The notes under the pieces: generated by a model | Databases searched by the model: none | Told to the model about the DNA's origin: nothing | What the model saw: the letters and a program-made list of their open reading frames with translations, nothing else | From: Oscillospiraceae bacterium | GTDB lineage: Bacteria; Bacillota_A; Clostridia; Oscillospirales; Ruminococcaceae | Reading direction: 5' to 3' | Assembly (NCBI GenBank): GCA_018109965.1 | Contig: JAGBFE010000304.1 | Coordinates: forward strand, 1-11,824 | DNA: 11,824 nt | Part shown: piece by piece, positions 1-5,862 of the stretch | How the letters are laid out: the number at the start of each line of letters is the position of its first letter | Numbering within the stretch: the stretch's first letter is position 1 | Made by a program: the position numbers and the translations under genes

Positions 1-70
1 AGCTTATAGCAACTGACTAAACTTGGAACAGCTACACCACAATGTATTGAAATATTGAAAGGAAATCCCT

Positions 71-949
71 ATGAAAGTTACTGTGCAGGTGCCTGCCACA
101 AGTGCCAATCTCGGCCCAGGCTTTGACAGCTTTGGTGTGGCATTAACCCTTTACAATACCATCACAATAGAAGAAACTGCCTGTGGTCTGGAAATAACAG
201 GCTGTGAAAAGCAGTATACAAACTGTGATAATCTGGTATATCAGTCATACAAAGCTGCAATGGATGCAATGGGCATTGCTGCAAAAGGGGTTAAAATCCA
301 TATTGATGCAGATATACCAATAGCAAGAGGGCTTGGGTCTTCTGCTGCACTGCTTGCTGCAGGTGCATTTGCCGCCAATGCTTTGCACGGCAATCCTCTG
401 ACCAAAGCACAGCTGCTCCAGGTGACCAATCCATTAGAGGGGCACCCCGACAATCTTGCCCCTGCGCTGTTTGGCGGGCTGACTGCATCGATGATGGATG
501 GCGATAAACCGATAACAGCACAGTGTACTTTGCACCCTGACTGGCAGTTTGTTGCACTTATCCCCGATTTTCCCCTTTCCACTGCTGCAGCAAGAGCTGT
601 GCTGCCAAACAGTTACAGCCGCAGTGACGCGGTTTTTAATGTAGGGCGCGGTGCTTTGGTTATCAAAGCTCTGGAAAATGGTGACCAGCAGCTGCTCAAC
701 TCTGCAATGGATGATAAAATCCATCAGCCTTACCGCAGAAAGCTGATAAATGATTTTGATGCTGTCGAAAAACTTGTAAAAGGAAATAATGCCGCATTTG
801 CACTGAGCGGTGCAGGCCCCACACTGCTTTGCGTGACAAAGAATAGCTCCTTGCCAGAAATTCTGAAAACTGAATTGCCCCGTCTTACACAGGCAAACTG
901 GACTGTGCTGCCGCTTAAAGCAGAAATGAACGGTGCAAAAACAGTATAA
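71..949 (+). CDS. thrB: Homoserine kinase
   Basis: ATP-dependent phosphorylation of L-homoserine to O-phosphohomoserine in threonine biosynthesis; a cytosolic GHMP-family kinase. The 292-residue length is normal for ThrB (about 300). The N-terminus has the family signature VPATSANLGPGFDSFG (residues 7-22). The glycine/serine-rich GHMP phosphate-binding loop PIARGLGSSAALLAAG is near residues 83-98. A third GHMP motif, ALSGAGPTLLC, lies near residues 242-252. The start is set by GAAAGGAAAT a few bases before the ATG. Hom or thrC often lies upstream in Clostridia, but only 70 bases are visible here and no coding tail can be assigned. The nearest gene downstream is on the opposite strand, and a strong terminator follows the stop. 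Identification is by recognised motifs and is secure. Confidence 0.96.
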   Translation: MKVTVQVPATSANLGPGFDSFGVALTLYNTITIEETACGLEITGCEKQYTNCDNLVYQSYKAAMDAMGIAAKGVKIHIDADIPIARGLGSSAALLAAGAFAANALHGNPLTKAQLLQVTNPLEGHPDNLAPALFGGLTASMMDGDKPITAQCTLHPDWQFVALIPDFPLSTAAARAVLPNSYSRSDAVFNVGRGALVIKALENGDQQLLNSAMDDKIHQPYRRKLINDFDAVEKLVKGNNAAFALSGAGPTLLCVTKNSSLPEILKTELPRLTQANWTVLPLKAEMNGAKTV

Positions 950-1002
950 GTTTACAGATAAAGTGACACAATCAATCTCAACCAATAAAAGCATATAAAA
1001 TG

Positions 1003-1048
1003 TACCCGGCAATATTCATTTAAGTGTATTGCCGGGTATTTATATTTT
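1003..1048 (+). terminator. Intrinsic terminator after thrB
   Basis: A perfect 12-bp stem (TACCCGGCAATA at 1003-1014 with TATTGCCGGGTA at 1027-1038) and a 12-nt loop are followed by a T-rich tail (TTTATATTTTA). It lies 53 bases after the thrB stop. The tail is interrupted by A, so termination efficiency is uncertain. Confidence 0.85.
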
Positions 1049-1082
1049 ATCATTATATTTATTCAATATGTTTTTTATACAT

Positions 1083-1123
1083 AAAACACCGCAGAAACAG
1101 TTTTTGAACAAATTCTGCGGTGT
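1083..1123 (-). terminator. Intrinsic terminator of YczE-family gene 1
   Basis: A perfect 11-bp stem (1086-1096 with 1113-1123; ACACCGCAGAA/TTCTGCGGTGT). Read on the minus strand it ends in TTTTAT and starts only a few bases after the minus-strand stop at 1128. It faces the thrB terminator, so the convergent genes are insulated. Confidence 0.8.
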
Positions 1124-1127
1124 CATT

Positions 1128-1808
1128 TTATTTTGCAAATATTTTTCTCAAGTTTTTTGCTGATTCAATCAACGATTCATTTTTTATTTTGCTGGTATCG
1201 AATTTTACAAGCTTAAACATAAGCTGGAGAATATAGCCGATAAAAAGCACCGACAAAACCGTGCCTATGCCAACCTTGCCGCCGCACAGCCATCCTACTG
1301 CGAGAGCAAAAAGCTCGGTGGAGTTGCGGGCTATGCCAACAGACACCCCGCGTTTTGTAATCGCGACCATAAGGCTGTCGCGCGGTCCTGCACCAAGCTG
1401 CGGTTTCATATACATATAAACTCCTACCGACCAGATTATAAATCCAAGTCCGAACAAGACAAATCTTAACCAGTAAATCTCTGTGCTTGGAAGCAGATTG
1501 TTTTTCATAAAAAAGTTTAGAAACGCGCCGTAAACCACAGCGTCCAGGATTGTTGATATACCTATAGTTTCTTTAAGCAGCAGCACTATTATAACAATTG
1601 TTACGCTTGTGCACTGTGCAACTGTGCCCATCATAACTTCCACGCCAAAGTGCTTGTATATCTGCAGAGCAACACCCTGATTGAAAACATCCCATGGTGC
1701 AAGACCAAGGTCGGCAAAAATTGTCATACCTATGCCATAGGCACTGATTGCCTGTCCCAACAGCACCCAGAAAATTCTTTTTATATAACCTTTAAATGAT
1801 AAATCCAT
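1128..1808 (-). CDS. YczE-family membrane protein, paralog 1
   Basis: A 226-residue multi-pass membrane protein of the YczE/YitT-like group; substrate and function unknown. About five to six hydrophobic segments are visible. Signature loops are GLAPWD after the first helix, GAGPRDSL in the second half, and GGKVGIGT before the last helix; the other three paralogs mostly have GGTVGIGT. The C-terminus is a soluble amphipathic tail (NESLIESAKNL). The frame is open further upstream, but the start is placed at 1808: TCTCCT at 1815-1820 (AGGAGA on the coding strand) is ideally spaced, and the longer version would overlap the promoter. It is the last and most divergent-looking of four tandem copies. 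Family membership is confident; a transport role would only be a guess. Confidence 0.85.
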   Translation of the reverse strand: MDLSFKGYIKRIFWVLLGQAISAYGIGMTIFADLGLAPWDVFNQGVALQIYKHFGVEVMMGTVAQCTSVTIVIIVLLLKETIGISTILDAVVYGAFLNFFMKNNLLPSTEIYWLRFVLFGLGFIIWSVGVYMYMKPQLGAGPRDSLMVAITKRGVSVGIARNSTELFALAVGWLCGGKVGIGTVLSVLFIGYILQLMFKLVKFDTSKIKNESLIESAKNLRKIFAK

Positions 1809-1839
1809 TCTGCTTCTCCTGTTAAAAACACTATTTTGT

Positions 1840-1868
1840 ATTTTAACACAAACTTTTTGTTTTTCCAA
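1840..1868 (-). promoter_or_regulatory. Sigma-A promoter of paralog 1
   Basis: TTGGAA (1863-1868), a 17-bp spacer, then TAAAAT (1840-1845), read on the minus strand. It lies between the terminator of paralog 2 and the start at 1808. Confidence 0.65.
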
Positions 1869-1881
1869 TACACATATAAAA

Positions 1882-1914
1882 CAAAAAGTGCGGAACTCTC
1901 CGTCAGTACCGCAC
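1882..1914 (-). terminator. Intrinsic terminator of YczE-family gene 2
   Basis: Stem GTGCGG(A)ACT/AGT(A)CCGCAC at 1888-1914 with one internal mismatch. On the minus strand it is followed by TTTTTGTTTT. Confidence 0.75.
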
Positions 1915-1923
1915 CAATTTTAT

Positions 1924-2607
1924 CTAATTTTTCACCAATGCATTTTTTATATTTTTAACGGTATCAATGATAGAATCATTTTTTGAATTCGCAAGGTCAA
2001 ATCTGAACACTGCAAACCAGAATTTAAGCAGATAACCCATAATAAAAACAGCAATTACCGTGCCGATGCCCACTGTGCCGCCAAAAATCCAGCCGACAAC
2101 AAAAACCACCGCCTCAATTGCATTTTTTGCAATTGCTACAGGTATATTGCGTTTTGCAAGCGCTGACATAAGACTGTCACGGGGGCCTGCGCCAAGTTCT
2201 GCTGCAAGATACATATAAACACCAAAGGACCAGATGACAAAACCTGCAATAAGCACAACAAAACGCAGTATAAAGCTGTCAGGTGTAGGGATAAGTCCGT
2301 TTGTCATATAAAAGTTCATAAAATTGCCCACAATTACGATGTCCACAATTGTGCCAAAACCGATTTTTTCCCTCAAAGCAATGGCAAGGATAAGCACAAC
2401 CCAGCCGACAGCCTGTGTCATTGTGCCGATAAGGATTTCTTTGCCTGTGACTGCTGAAAGTTTGAGCGCAATCCCCTGTGAAAAAACATCCCACGGGCTG
2501 ATGCCAAGATTGGACATAATTGTCATACTTGTGCCGTAACTGGCAATCATAAGGCCAAAAAACAGCAGTGCAAATCTTTTTATATAATTTTTAATTACAG
2601 GGTTCAT
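1924..2607 (-). CDS. YczE-family membrane protein, paralog 2
   Basis: A 227-residue multi-pass membrane protein, clearly paralogous to its three neighbours. It has GISPWDVF after the first helix, IGFGT mid-protein, GAGPRDSLM in the second half, GGTVGIGTV before the last helix, and the tail NDSIIDTVKNIK. The basic N-terminus (KNYIKRF) precedes the first hydrophobic helix, suggesting a cytosolic N-terminus. The start at 2607 is preferred over the upstream ATG at 2664 because AGGAGA sits at 2615-2620 and the promoter lies inside the longer frame. It is expressed as its own unit, with a promoter at 2636-2664 and a terminator downstream. Function unknown; the family resembles YczE/YitT-type Firmicutes membrane proteins. 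Confidence 0.87.
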   Translation of the reverse strand: MNPVIKNYIKRFALLFFGLMIASYGTSMTIMSNLGISPWDVFSQGIALKLSAVTGKEILIGTMTQAVGWVVLILAIALREKIGFGTIVDIVIVGNFMNFYMTNGLIPTPDSFILRFVVLIAGFVIWSFGVYMYLAAELGAGPRDSLMSALAKRNIPVAIAKNAIEAVVFVVGWIFGGTVGIGTVIAVFIMGYLLKFWFAVFRFDLANSKNDSIIDTVKNIKNALVKN

Positions 2608-2635
2608 ATGCGTTTCTCCTTGCGATACTGAAAAC

Positions 2636-2664
2636 ATTGTATCACCGTATCTGCTTTTAGGCAA
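2636..2664 (-). promoter_or_regulatory. Sigma-A promoter of paralog 2
   Basis: TTGCCT (2659-2664), a 17-bp spacer, then TACAAT (2636-2641) on the minus strand. The GTGATACAAT around the -10 also occurs in the promoter of paralog 4. Confidence 0.65.
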
Positions 2665-2682
2665 CCAAAAGGATATTTAATT

Positions 2683-2725
2683 TTCAAAAGAAATCCCCGA
2701 TAAACATTTTATATGTTTTCGGGGA
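2683..2725 (-). terminator. Intrinsic terminator of YczE-family gene 3
   Basis: Stem TCCCCGA(T)AAACAT at 2694-2707 pairs with ATGTTTTCGGGGA at 2713-2725: 13 bp with one bulged base. The minus-strand tail is TTTCTTTTG. Confidence 0.75.
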
Positions 2726-2738
2726 AAATTATTTCTGT

Positions 2739-3422
2739 TTATTTTTTTACAATTGCCTTTTTAAGATTGTTCAGCGTATCAAAAACCGATTCGTGCTTTA
2801 CCGCTGTCATATCGTAGTTGAACAGTCTGAATACATATTTAAGTATATATCCGATTATAAAAACAGATATTACCGTGCCGATACCTACTGTGCCTCCTGC
2901 AATATAGCCAACTACAAATGCAAAAAACTCGAGGGAATTGCGGGCAAGGCTGACCGGCAGATTGCGTCGGGCAAGTGCAATCATCAGACTGTCTCGCGGA
3001 CCTGCACCCATACCTGCACGCATATAAAAATATATACCAAAGCCAAGTACAACAAAGCCAAGCAGCATCATTAAAAAACGCGGAACAAAGGTCTGCGGCA
3101 CAGGAAAAAGATTATACTTTAAAATCACATTTGTAAATTTGCCGATAAGCCACACATTGAGTAGTGTGCCAAAACCGATTTTTTCTTTTAAAATCACATC
3201 TATTATAAGAATTATGCCGCCGATAATCTGGGACAGTGTGCCAATCATAACCTGTGTGCCAAGCAGTTTTGTAAGCTGTTTTGCAAAACCGTCAAACAGC
3301 ATGTCCCACGGGCTTAAACCCATATAGGAATTAAATGTCAGCGCAATGCCGCAGGCACACAGCATAAGCCCGAAAAGCAGTACAGCAAACCGTTTTATAT
3401 AACCTTTTAATGATGTATCCAT
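2739..3422 (-). CDS. YczE-family membrane protein, paralog 3
   Basis: A 227-residue multi-pass membrane protein with about five to six hydrophobic segments. The two halves look like a degenerate internal duplication: GLSPWD (35-40) with IGFGT (82-86), then GAGPRD (139-144) with VGIGT (179-183), each pair flanking similar hydrophobic stretches. The N-terminus is basic (KGYIKRF). The tail carries the conserved HESVFDTLNNLKK helix. The ATG at 3422 starts the frame, with AGAGGA seven bases upstream. A strong promoter and a dedicated terminator make it a single-gene unit. The biochemical role is unknown; the array context does not show one. Confidence 0.87.
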   Translation of the reverse strand: MDTSLKGYIKRFAVLLFGLMLCACGIALTFNSYMGLSPWDMLFDGFAKQLTKLLGTQVMIGTLSQIIGGIILIIDVILKEKIGFGTLLNVWLIGKFTNVILKYNLFPVPQTFVPRFLMMLLGFVVLGFGIYFYMRAGMGAGPRDSLMIALARRNLPVSLARNSLEFFAFVVGYIAGGTVGIGTVISVFIIGYILKYVFRLFNYDMTAVKHESVFDTLNNLKKAIVKK

Positions 3423-3455
3423 TTTTAAATCCTCTTGTCAATTCAATACAGCACA

Positions 3456-3484
3456 ATTGTAGCACAAGTAAAATATTCTATCAA
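3456..3484 (-). promoter_or_regulatory. Sigma-A promoter of paralog 3
   Basis: TTGATA (3479-3484), 17 bp, TACAAT (3456-3461) on the minus strand: one mismatch from consensus in each element. The -35 abuts the T-run of the preceding terminator. Confidence 0.8.
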
Positions 3485-3535
3485 CAAAAAGCGGAACTGA
3501 TTTTACGTTTTTATTAAACCATAATCAGTTCCGCT
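3484..3535 (-). terminator. Intrinsic terminator of YczE-family gene 4
   Basis: A perfect 13-bp stem, AGCGGAACTGATT (3490-3502) with AATCAGTTCCGCT (3523-3535), followed on the minus strand by TTTTTGT. Confidence 0.85.
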
Positions 3536-3540
3536 ATATT

Positions 3541-4236
3541 TTACTGTTTCTGTTTTGTGCACAGCTGTTTTATATTGCGTGCTGTGTCGATGATAGATTC
3601 ATTCTGCACAGTATTAACATCAAATTTGAGCAGTTTAAAGAAAAAGTCAATCATACTGCCCATTGCAAACACACATATAAGTGTGCCGATGCCCACAGTG
3701 CCGCCAAAAATCCAGCCGATAAGACAAACCACCGCTTCGATAGAGTTTTTGGCAAGCGCAACAGGAATTTTACGCTTTGCAAAAGCCATAAACAAACCGT
3801 CCTTCGGTCCTGCACCAAGCTGTGTTTTCATATATATTGCGATGCCTAAACTCCACACCATAAATCCAAGCACTGTGCAGAAAAGTCTTGCCGCAAAGCC
3901 TTGCGGAACAGGCAGCATATTGTGTCTGAGAAAAAAGTTGAGTGCAGGGACAAAAACGAGTATATCGATAATTGTTGCAACACCGATTTTTTCCTTTAAA
4001 ATCACATCTATGATAATTACAGCTGTTGCCGATGCCATTGTGATTGTGCCCATCATAACTTCCACACCCAGCATTTCGGTCAGTTTAAGGGCAACACCCT
4101 GGCCGAAAACATCCCACGGGCTCACACCAAGCTGCGCTGTAACGGTAAGTCCCACACCATAGGCTGCAAAAACAAGTCCGAAAAATGTGACAAACAATCT
4201 AACTGCATATCCTTTAAACGATACCTCTTTAAGCAT
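3541..4236 (-). CDS. YczE-family membrane protein, paralog 4
   Basis: A 231-residue multi-pass membrane protein and the promoter-proximal member of the array, directly downstream of sigF. It shares GVSPWDVF, VGIGT and the NESIIDTARNIK tail with the others. The second loop reads GAGPKDGL instead of GAGPRDSL, so its conserved Arg and Ser are replaced by Lys and Gly, which hints at different specificity. The start at 4236 follows GGTGAT on the coding strand. Its own promoter begins 39 bases upstream of the start codon and only 14 bases or less from the sigF stop. With no terminator in between, read-through from spoIIA is possible. Function unknown. Confidence 0.87.
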   Translation of the reverse strand: MLKEVSFKGYAVRLFVTFFGLVFAAYGVGLTVTAQLGVSPWDVFGQGVALKLTEMLGVEVMMGTITMASATAVIIIDVILKEKIGVATIIDILVFVPALNFFLRHNMLPVPQGFAARLFCTVLGFMVWSLGIAIYMKTQLGAGPKDGLFMAFAKRKIPVALAKNSIEAVVCLIGWIFGGTVGIGTLICVFAMGSMIDFFFKLLKFDVNTVQNESIIDTARNIKQLCTKQKQ

Positions 4237-4275
4237 ACAACATCACCATATATCCTAACATTATAATTCGTTGAT

Positions 4276-4304
4276 ATTGTATCACAGTCAAATTATGTTG
4301 ACAA
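4276..4304 (-). promoter_or_regulatory. Sigma-A promoter of paralog 4
   Basis: TTGTCA (4299-4304), 17 bp, TACAAT (4276-4281) on the minus strand: one mismatch from consensus in each box. It starts just after the sigF stop codon at 4318. Confidence 0.78.
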
Positions 4305-4317
4305 CAACTGTATTGCA

Positions 4318-4995
4318 CTATTCCATAAATTTTTTGCGCATTTTTTGTATTATCTTACGTTCCTGGCGGGAAATCTGCACCTGTGTTTTTCCAAGCATCT
4401 GTGCGGTAACAGCCTGTGTTCTGTTCTGGAAAAAGCGCAGATATATTATCTGCTTTTCCTGTGCGTCAAGGTCTGCAACCGCATATTTCAGTCCCTCCAT
4501 ATTGGCAAGGCTTTCTTCGCTGCTTTCAACTGGGATATCAAACTCGCAGGGGCCGTCCTCCTCTTCAAAAATTGCAGTCAGTGACATAGGCGGCGTGGAA
4601 GCCGAAATTGCCTGTGCCACTTCCTCGCACGATACACCGATAAAATCGGCAATTTCCTTTACTCCCGGCTCCTGGCCTGTCTGTTTTTGCAGATACTCCC
4701 TTGCATAGCTGACCTTGAGCGACAGTTCCTTTATGCTGCGTGTAACCTTTAGCATACCGCCGTCCCGGAACAACTTTTTGATTTCCTCAAGTATGACAGG
4801 AACTGCATAGGTGGAAAACTGTACCCCACGGCTGTGGTCAAAGGCATCATAGGCTTTTATCAGTCCCACACATCCTGCGGCATACATTTCTTCGTATTCT
4901 ATCCCTTTGCCTTTAAAACGCTTGGCACAGGAATGAACAAGACCAAGATTGTTTTCAATAAATACTTCCCGTTCATTTTTAAGTTGCAATGACAT
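4318..4995 (-). CDS. sigF: Sporulation RNA polymerase sigma factor F
   Basis: Forespore-specific sigma-70-family factor (SpoIIAC), the first compartment-specific sigma of sporulation. The 225-residue protein has region 2 near residues 16-80, with LVHSCAKRFKGKGIEYEEM, GCVGLIKAYDAFD and the -10-binding FSTYAVP stretch. A region 3 segment (SIKELSLKVSYAREYL) follows. The region 4 HTH is at the C-terminus (LGKTQVQISRQERKI). SigF and SigG are similar in sequence; the position directly after spoIIAB decides for sigma F. The start at 4995 is supported by GAGGGA upstream and overlaps the spoIIAB end by 17 bases, consistent with translational coupling. It is slightly shorter than the Bacillus protein (about 255). 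No terminator is visible after its stop. Confidence 0.93.
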   Translation of the reverse strand: MSLQLKNEREVFIENNLGLVHSCAKRFKGKGIEYEEMYAAGCVGLIKAYDAFDHSRGVQFSTYAVPVILEEIKKLFRDGGMLKVTRSIKELSLKVSYAREYLQKQTGQEPGVKEIADFIGVSCEEVAQAISASTPPMSLTAIFEEEDGPCEFDIPVESSEESLANMEGLKYAVADLDAQEKQIIYLRFFQNRTQAVTAQMLGKTQVQISRQERKIIQKMRKKFME

Positions 4996-5428
4996 TTTTA
5001 TCCCTCGGTATTATCTTTTTTGTCATAACAACCCTTGTGCCTTTGCCCAGGGCAGATTTTACTTTTACGCTGTCCATAAACGACTGCATAACTGCAAAAC
5101 CTATACCCGCGCGCTCACCATTTGGATCTGTGGTGAAAAGCGGCTGCATTGCCTTGCTTACATCTTCAATTCCCACACCCTTGTCTGCAATTTTTATGGT
5201 GACGGTATCTTCTTTTATTGTGGCTGTTATGTAGATAACACCAAAGGTGTCGCGATATCCGTGAACAATGCAGTTGGTCACTGCCTCGCTCACCGATGTT
5301 TTTATGTCATTTATCTGTTCAACTGTAGGGTCCAGCTGAGCGCAGAAAGCTGCAACAGCTGCCCGTGCAAAGCCTTCGTTTGCCGACTTTGATGGAAAAC
5401 TTAGTTTCATAAAATTCTGATATTTCAT
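4979..5428 (-). CDS. spoIIAB: Anti-sigma F factor / SpoIIAA kinase
   Basis: A 149-residue GHKL-fold serine kinase that binds sigma F and keeps it inactive, and phosphorylates SpoIIAA using ATP. The N-box EAVTNCIVHGY (E48, N52, H56), the ADKGVGI motif (D82-I87) and the glycine-rich ERAGIGFAVM motif (about 105-114) are all present, so the ATP site looks intact. Much of residues 20-52 matches the Bacillus subtilis protein as remembered (FAR..VAAF.AQLDPT). The start at 5428 has GGAGAA just upstream; a second Met at residue 7 is possible but less well placed. It sits 9 bases after the spoIIAA stop and overlaps sigF, the classical spoIIA order. Confidence 0.95.
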   Translation of the reverse strand: MKYQNFMKLSFPSKSANEGFARAAVAAFCAQLDPTVEQINDIKTSVSEAVTNCIVHGYRDTFGVIYITATIKEDTVTIKIADKGVGIEDVSKAMQPLFTTDPNGERAGIGFAVMQSFMDSVKVKSALGKGTRVVMTKKIIPRDKNVIAT

Positions 5429-5437
5429 CTTTTTCTC

Positions 5438-5749
5438 CTATATTGCAACGTCATTTATTGTTTTTATACCCGCAAGGGCAAGTATTTTTTGTGTCTGCCG
5501 GTTTACCCCCTCAACGTAAAGGCTTGTCCCCGTATTCTGACAGAATCTGTATCTTGCAAGAATAAGACCTATCCCTGATGAATCCATAAAAGAAACATTT
5601 TCAAAATTCATAACTGCTATCCTGGGCATCACATTTAAAATCTGCGCATCTATGCTGTCTTTTATTTTCATGGCACTGTGATGGTCTATTTCTCCTGAAA
5701 TATATATAATAAGTTTCCCGTTGTCTGTTTTAAAATCCACACCTGTCAA
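5438..5749 (-). CDS. spoIIAA: Anti-sigma F factor antagonist (TTG start)
   Basis: A STAS-domain protein of 103 residues. In its dephosphorylated form it binds SpoIIAB and releases sigma F; SpoIIE is the usual phosphatase, and is not in this window. GEIDHHSA and SFMDSSGIGLILARY are family hallmarks. The first Ser of DSS is the expected phosphoacceptor and falls at residue 57 with the chosen start (Ser58 in B. subtilis). The frame is open to an ATG at 5860, but that extension would include the folC terminator hairpin and has no family similarity. The TTG at 5749 has GGGGAG eight bases upstream and gives the family N-terminus. The protein identity is secure; the exact start is likely but unproven. 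Confidence 0.9.
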   Translation of the reverse strand: MTGVDFKTDNGKLIIYISGEIDHHSAMKIKDSIDAQILNVMPRIAVMNFENVSFMDSSGIGLILARYRFCQNTGTSLYVEGVNRQTQKILALAGIKTINDVAI

Positions 5750-5767
5750 TCTGTTCACTCCCCGTTG

Positions 5768-5797
5768 TAAATCTGCAGATAAAAAAGCATATCCTTT
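5768..5797 (-). promoter_or_regulatory. Candidate sigma-H promoter of spoIIA
   Basis: On the minus strand AAAGGATAT (5789-5797) fits the sigma-H -35 pattern RnAGGAwWW at every position. After 12 bases, GCAGATTTA (5768-5776) fits RnnGAATWW except for one base (GATT for GAAT). Transcription would start just before the GGGGAG site of spoIIAA. The -35 lies in the 3' arm of the folC terminator. In B. subtilis spoIIA is transcribed by sigma H with Spo0A; its use here is inferred. Confidence 0.4.
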
Positions 5798-5821
5798 ATC
5801 AATAATGATAAGGGATATGCC
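5781..5821 (-). terminator. Intrinsic terminator of folC
   Basis: The arms GCATATCCCTTATC and GATAAAGGATATGC (minus strand, 5787-5820) form a 14-bp stem with one mismatch around a 6-nt loop. TTTTTT at 5781-5786 follows directly. It lies 43 bases after the folC stop and before spoIIAA. Confidence 0.85.
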
Positions 5822-5829
5822 TTGAAAAT

Positions 5830-5838
5830 ATTGTCGTA
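5830..5838. promoter_or_regulatory. Possible Spo0A box
   Basis: ATTGTCGTA on the plus strand matches 7 of 9 positions of the 0A-box consensus TTTGTCGAA, including the TTGTCG core. It lies about 33 bases upstream of the candidate spoIIA -35, a plausible activator position. One degenerate match is weak evidence alone. Confidence 0.3.
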
Positions 5839-5862
5839 TATAGTATGCTGTCCACAGCAAAT

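Noticed and set aside
1..70. Tail of an upstream gene such as hom or thrC
   Set aside because: All three plus frames close within the first 20 bases, and too few residues remain to recognise a protein.
434..1012. A 192-residue open frame on the minus strand opposite thrB
   Set aside because: It is antisense to a well-supported gene, is rich in Cys and His with no domain, and has no convincing start site.
3557..4162. A 201-residue plus-strand frame opposite YczE paralog 4
   Set aside because: Low-complexity product rich in S, I, T and P arising from the complement of a membrane protein gene; the minus-strand gene has clear paralogs.
5846..5857. Palindrome GCTGTCCACAGC just after the folC stop
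   Set aside because: Five-base arms with a two-base centre and no T-run; too short to call a terminator or operator.
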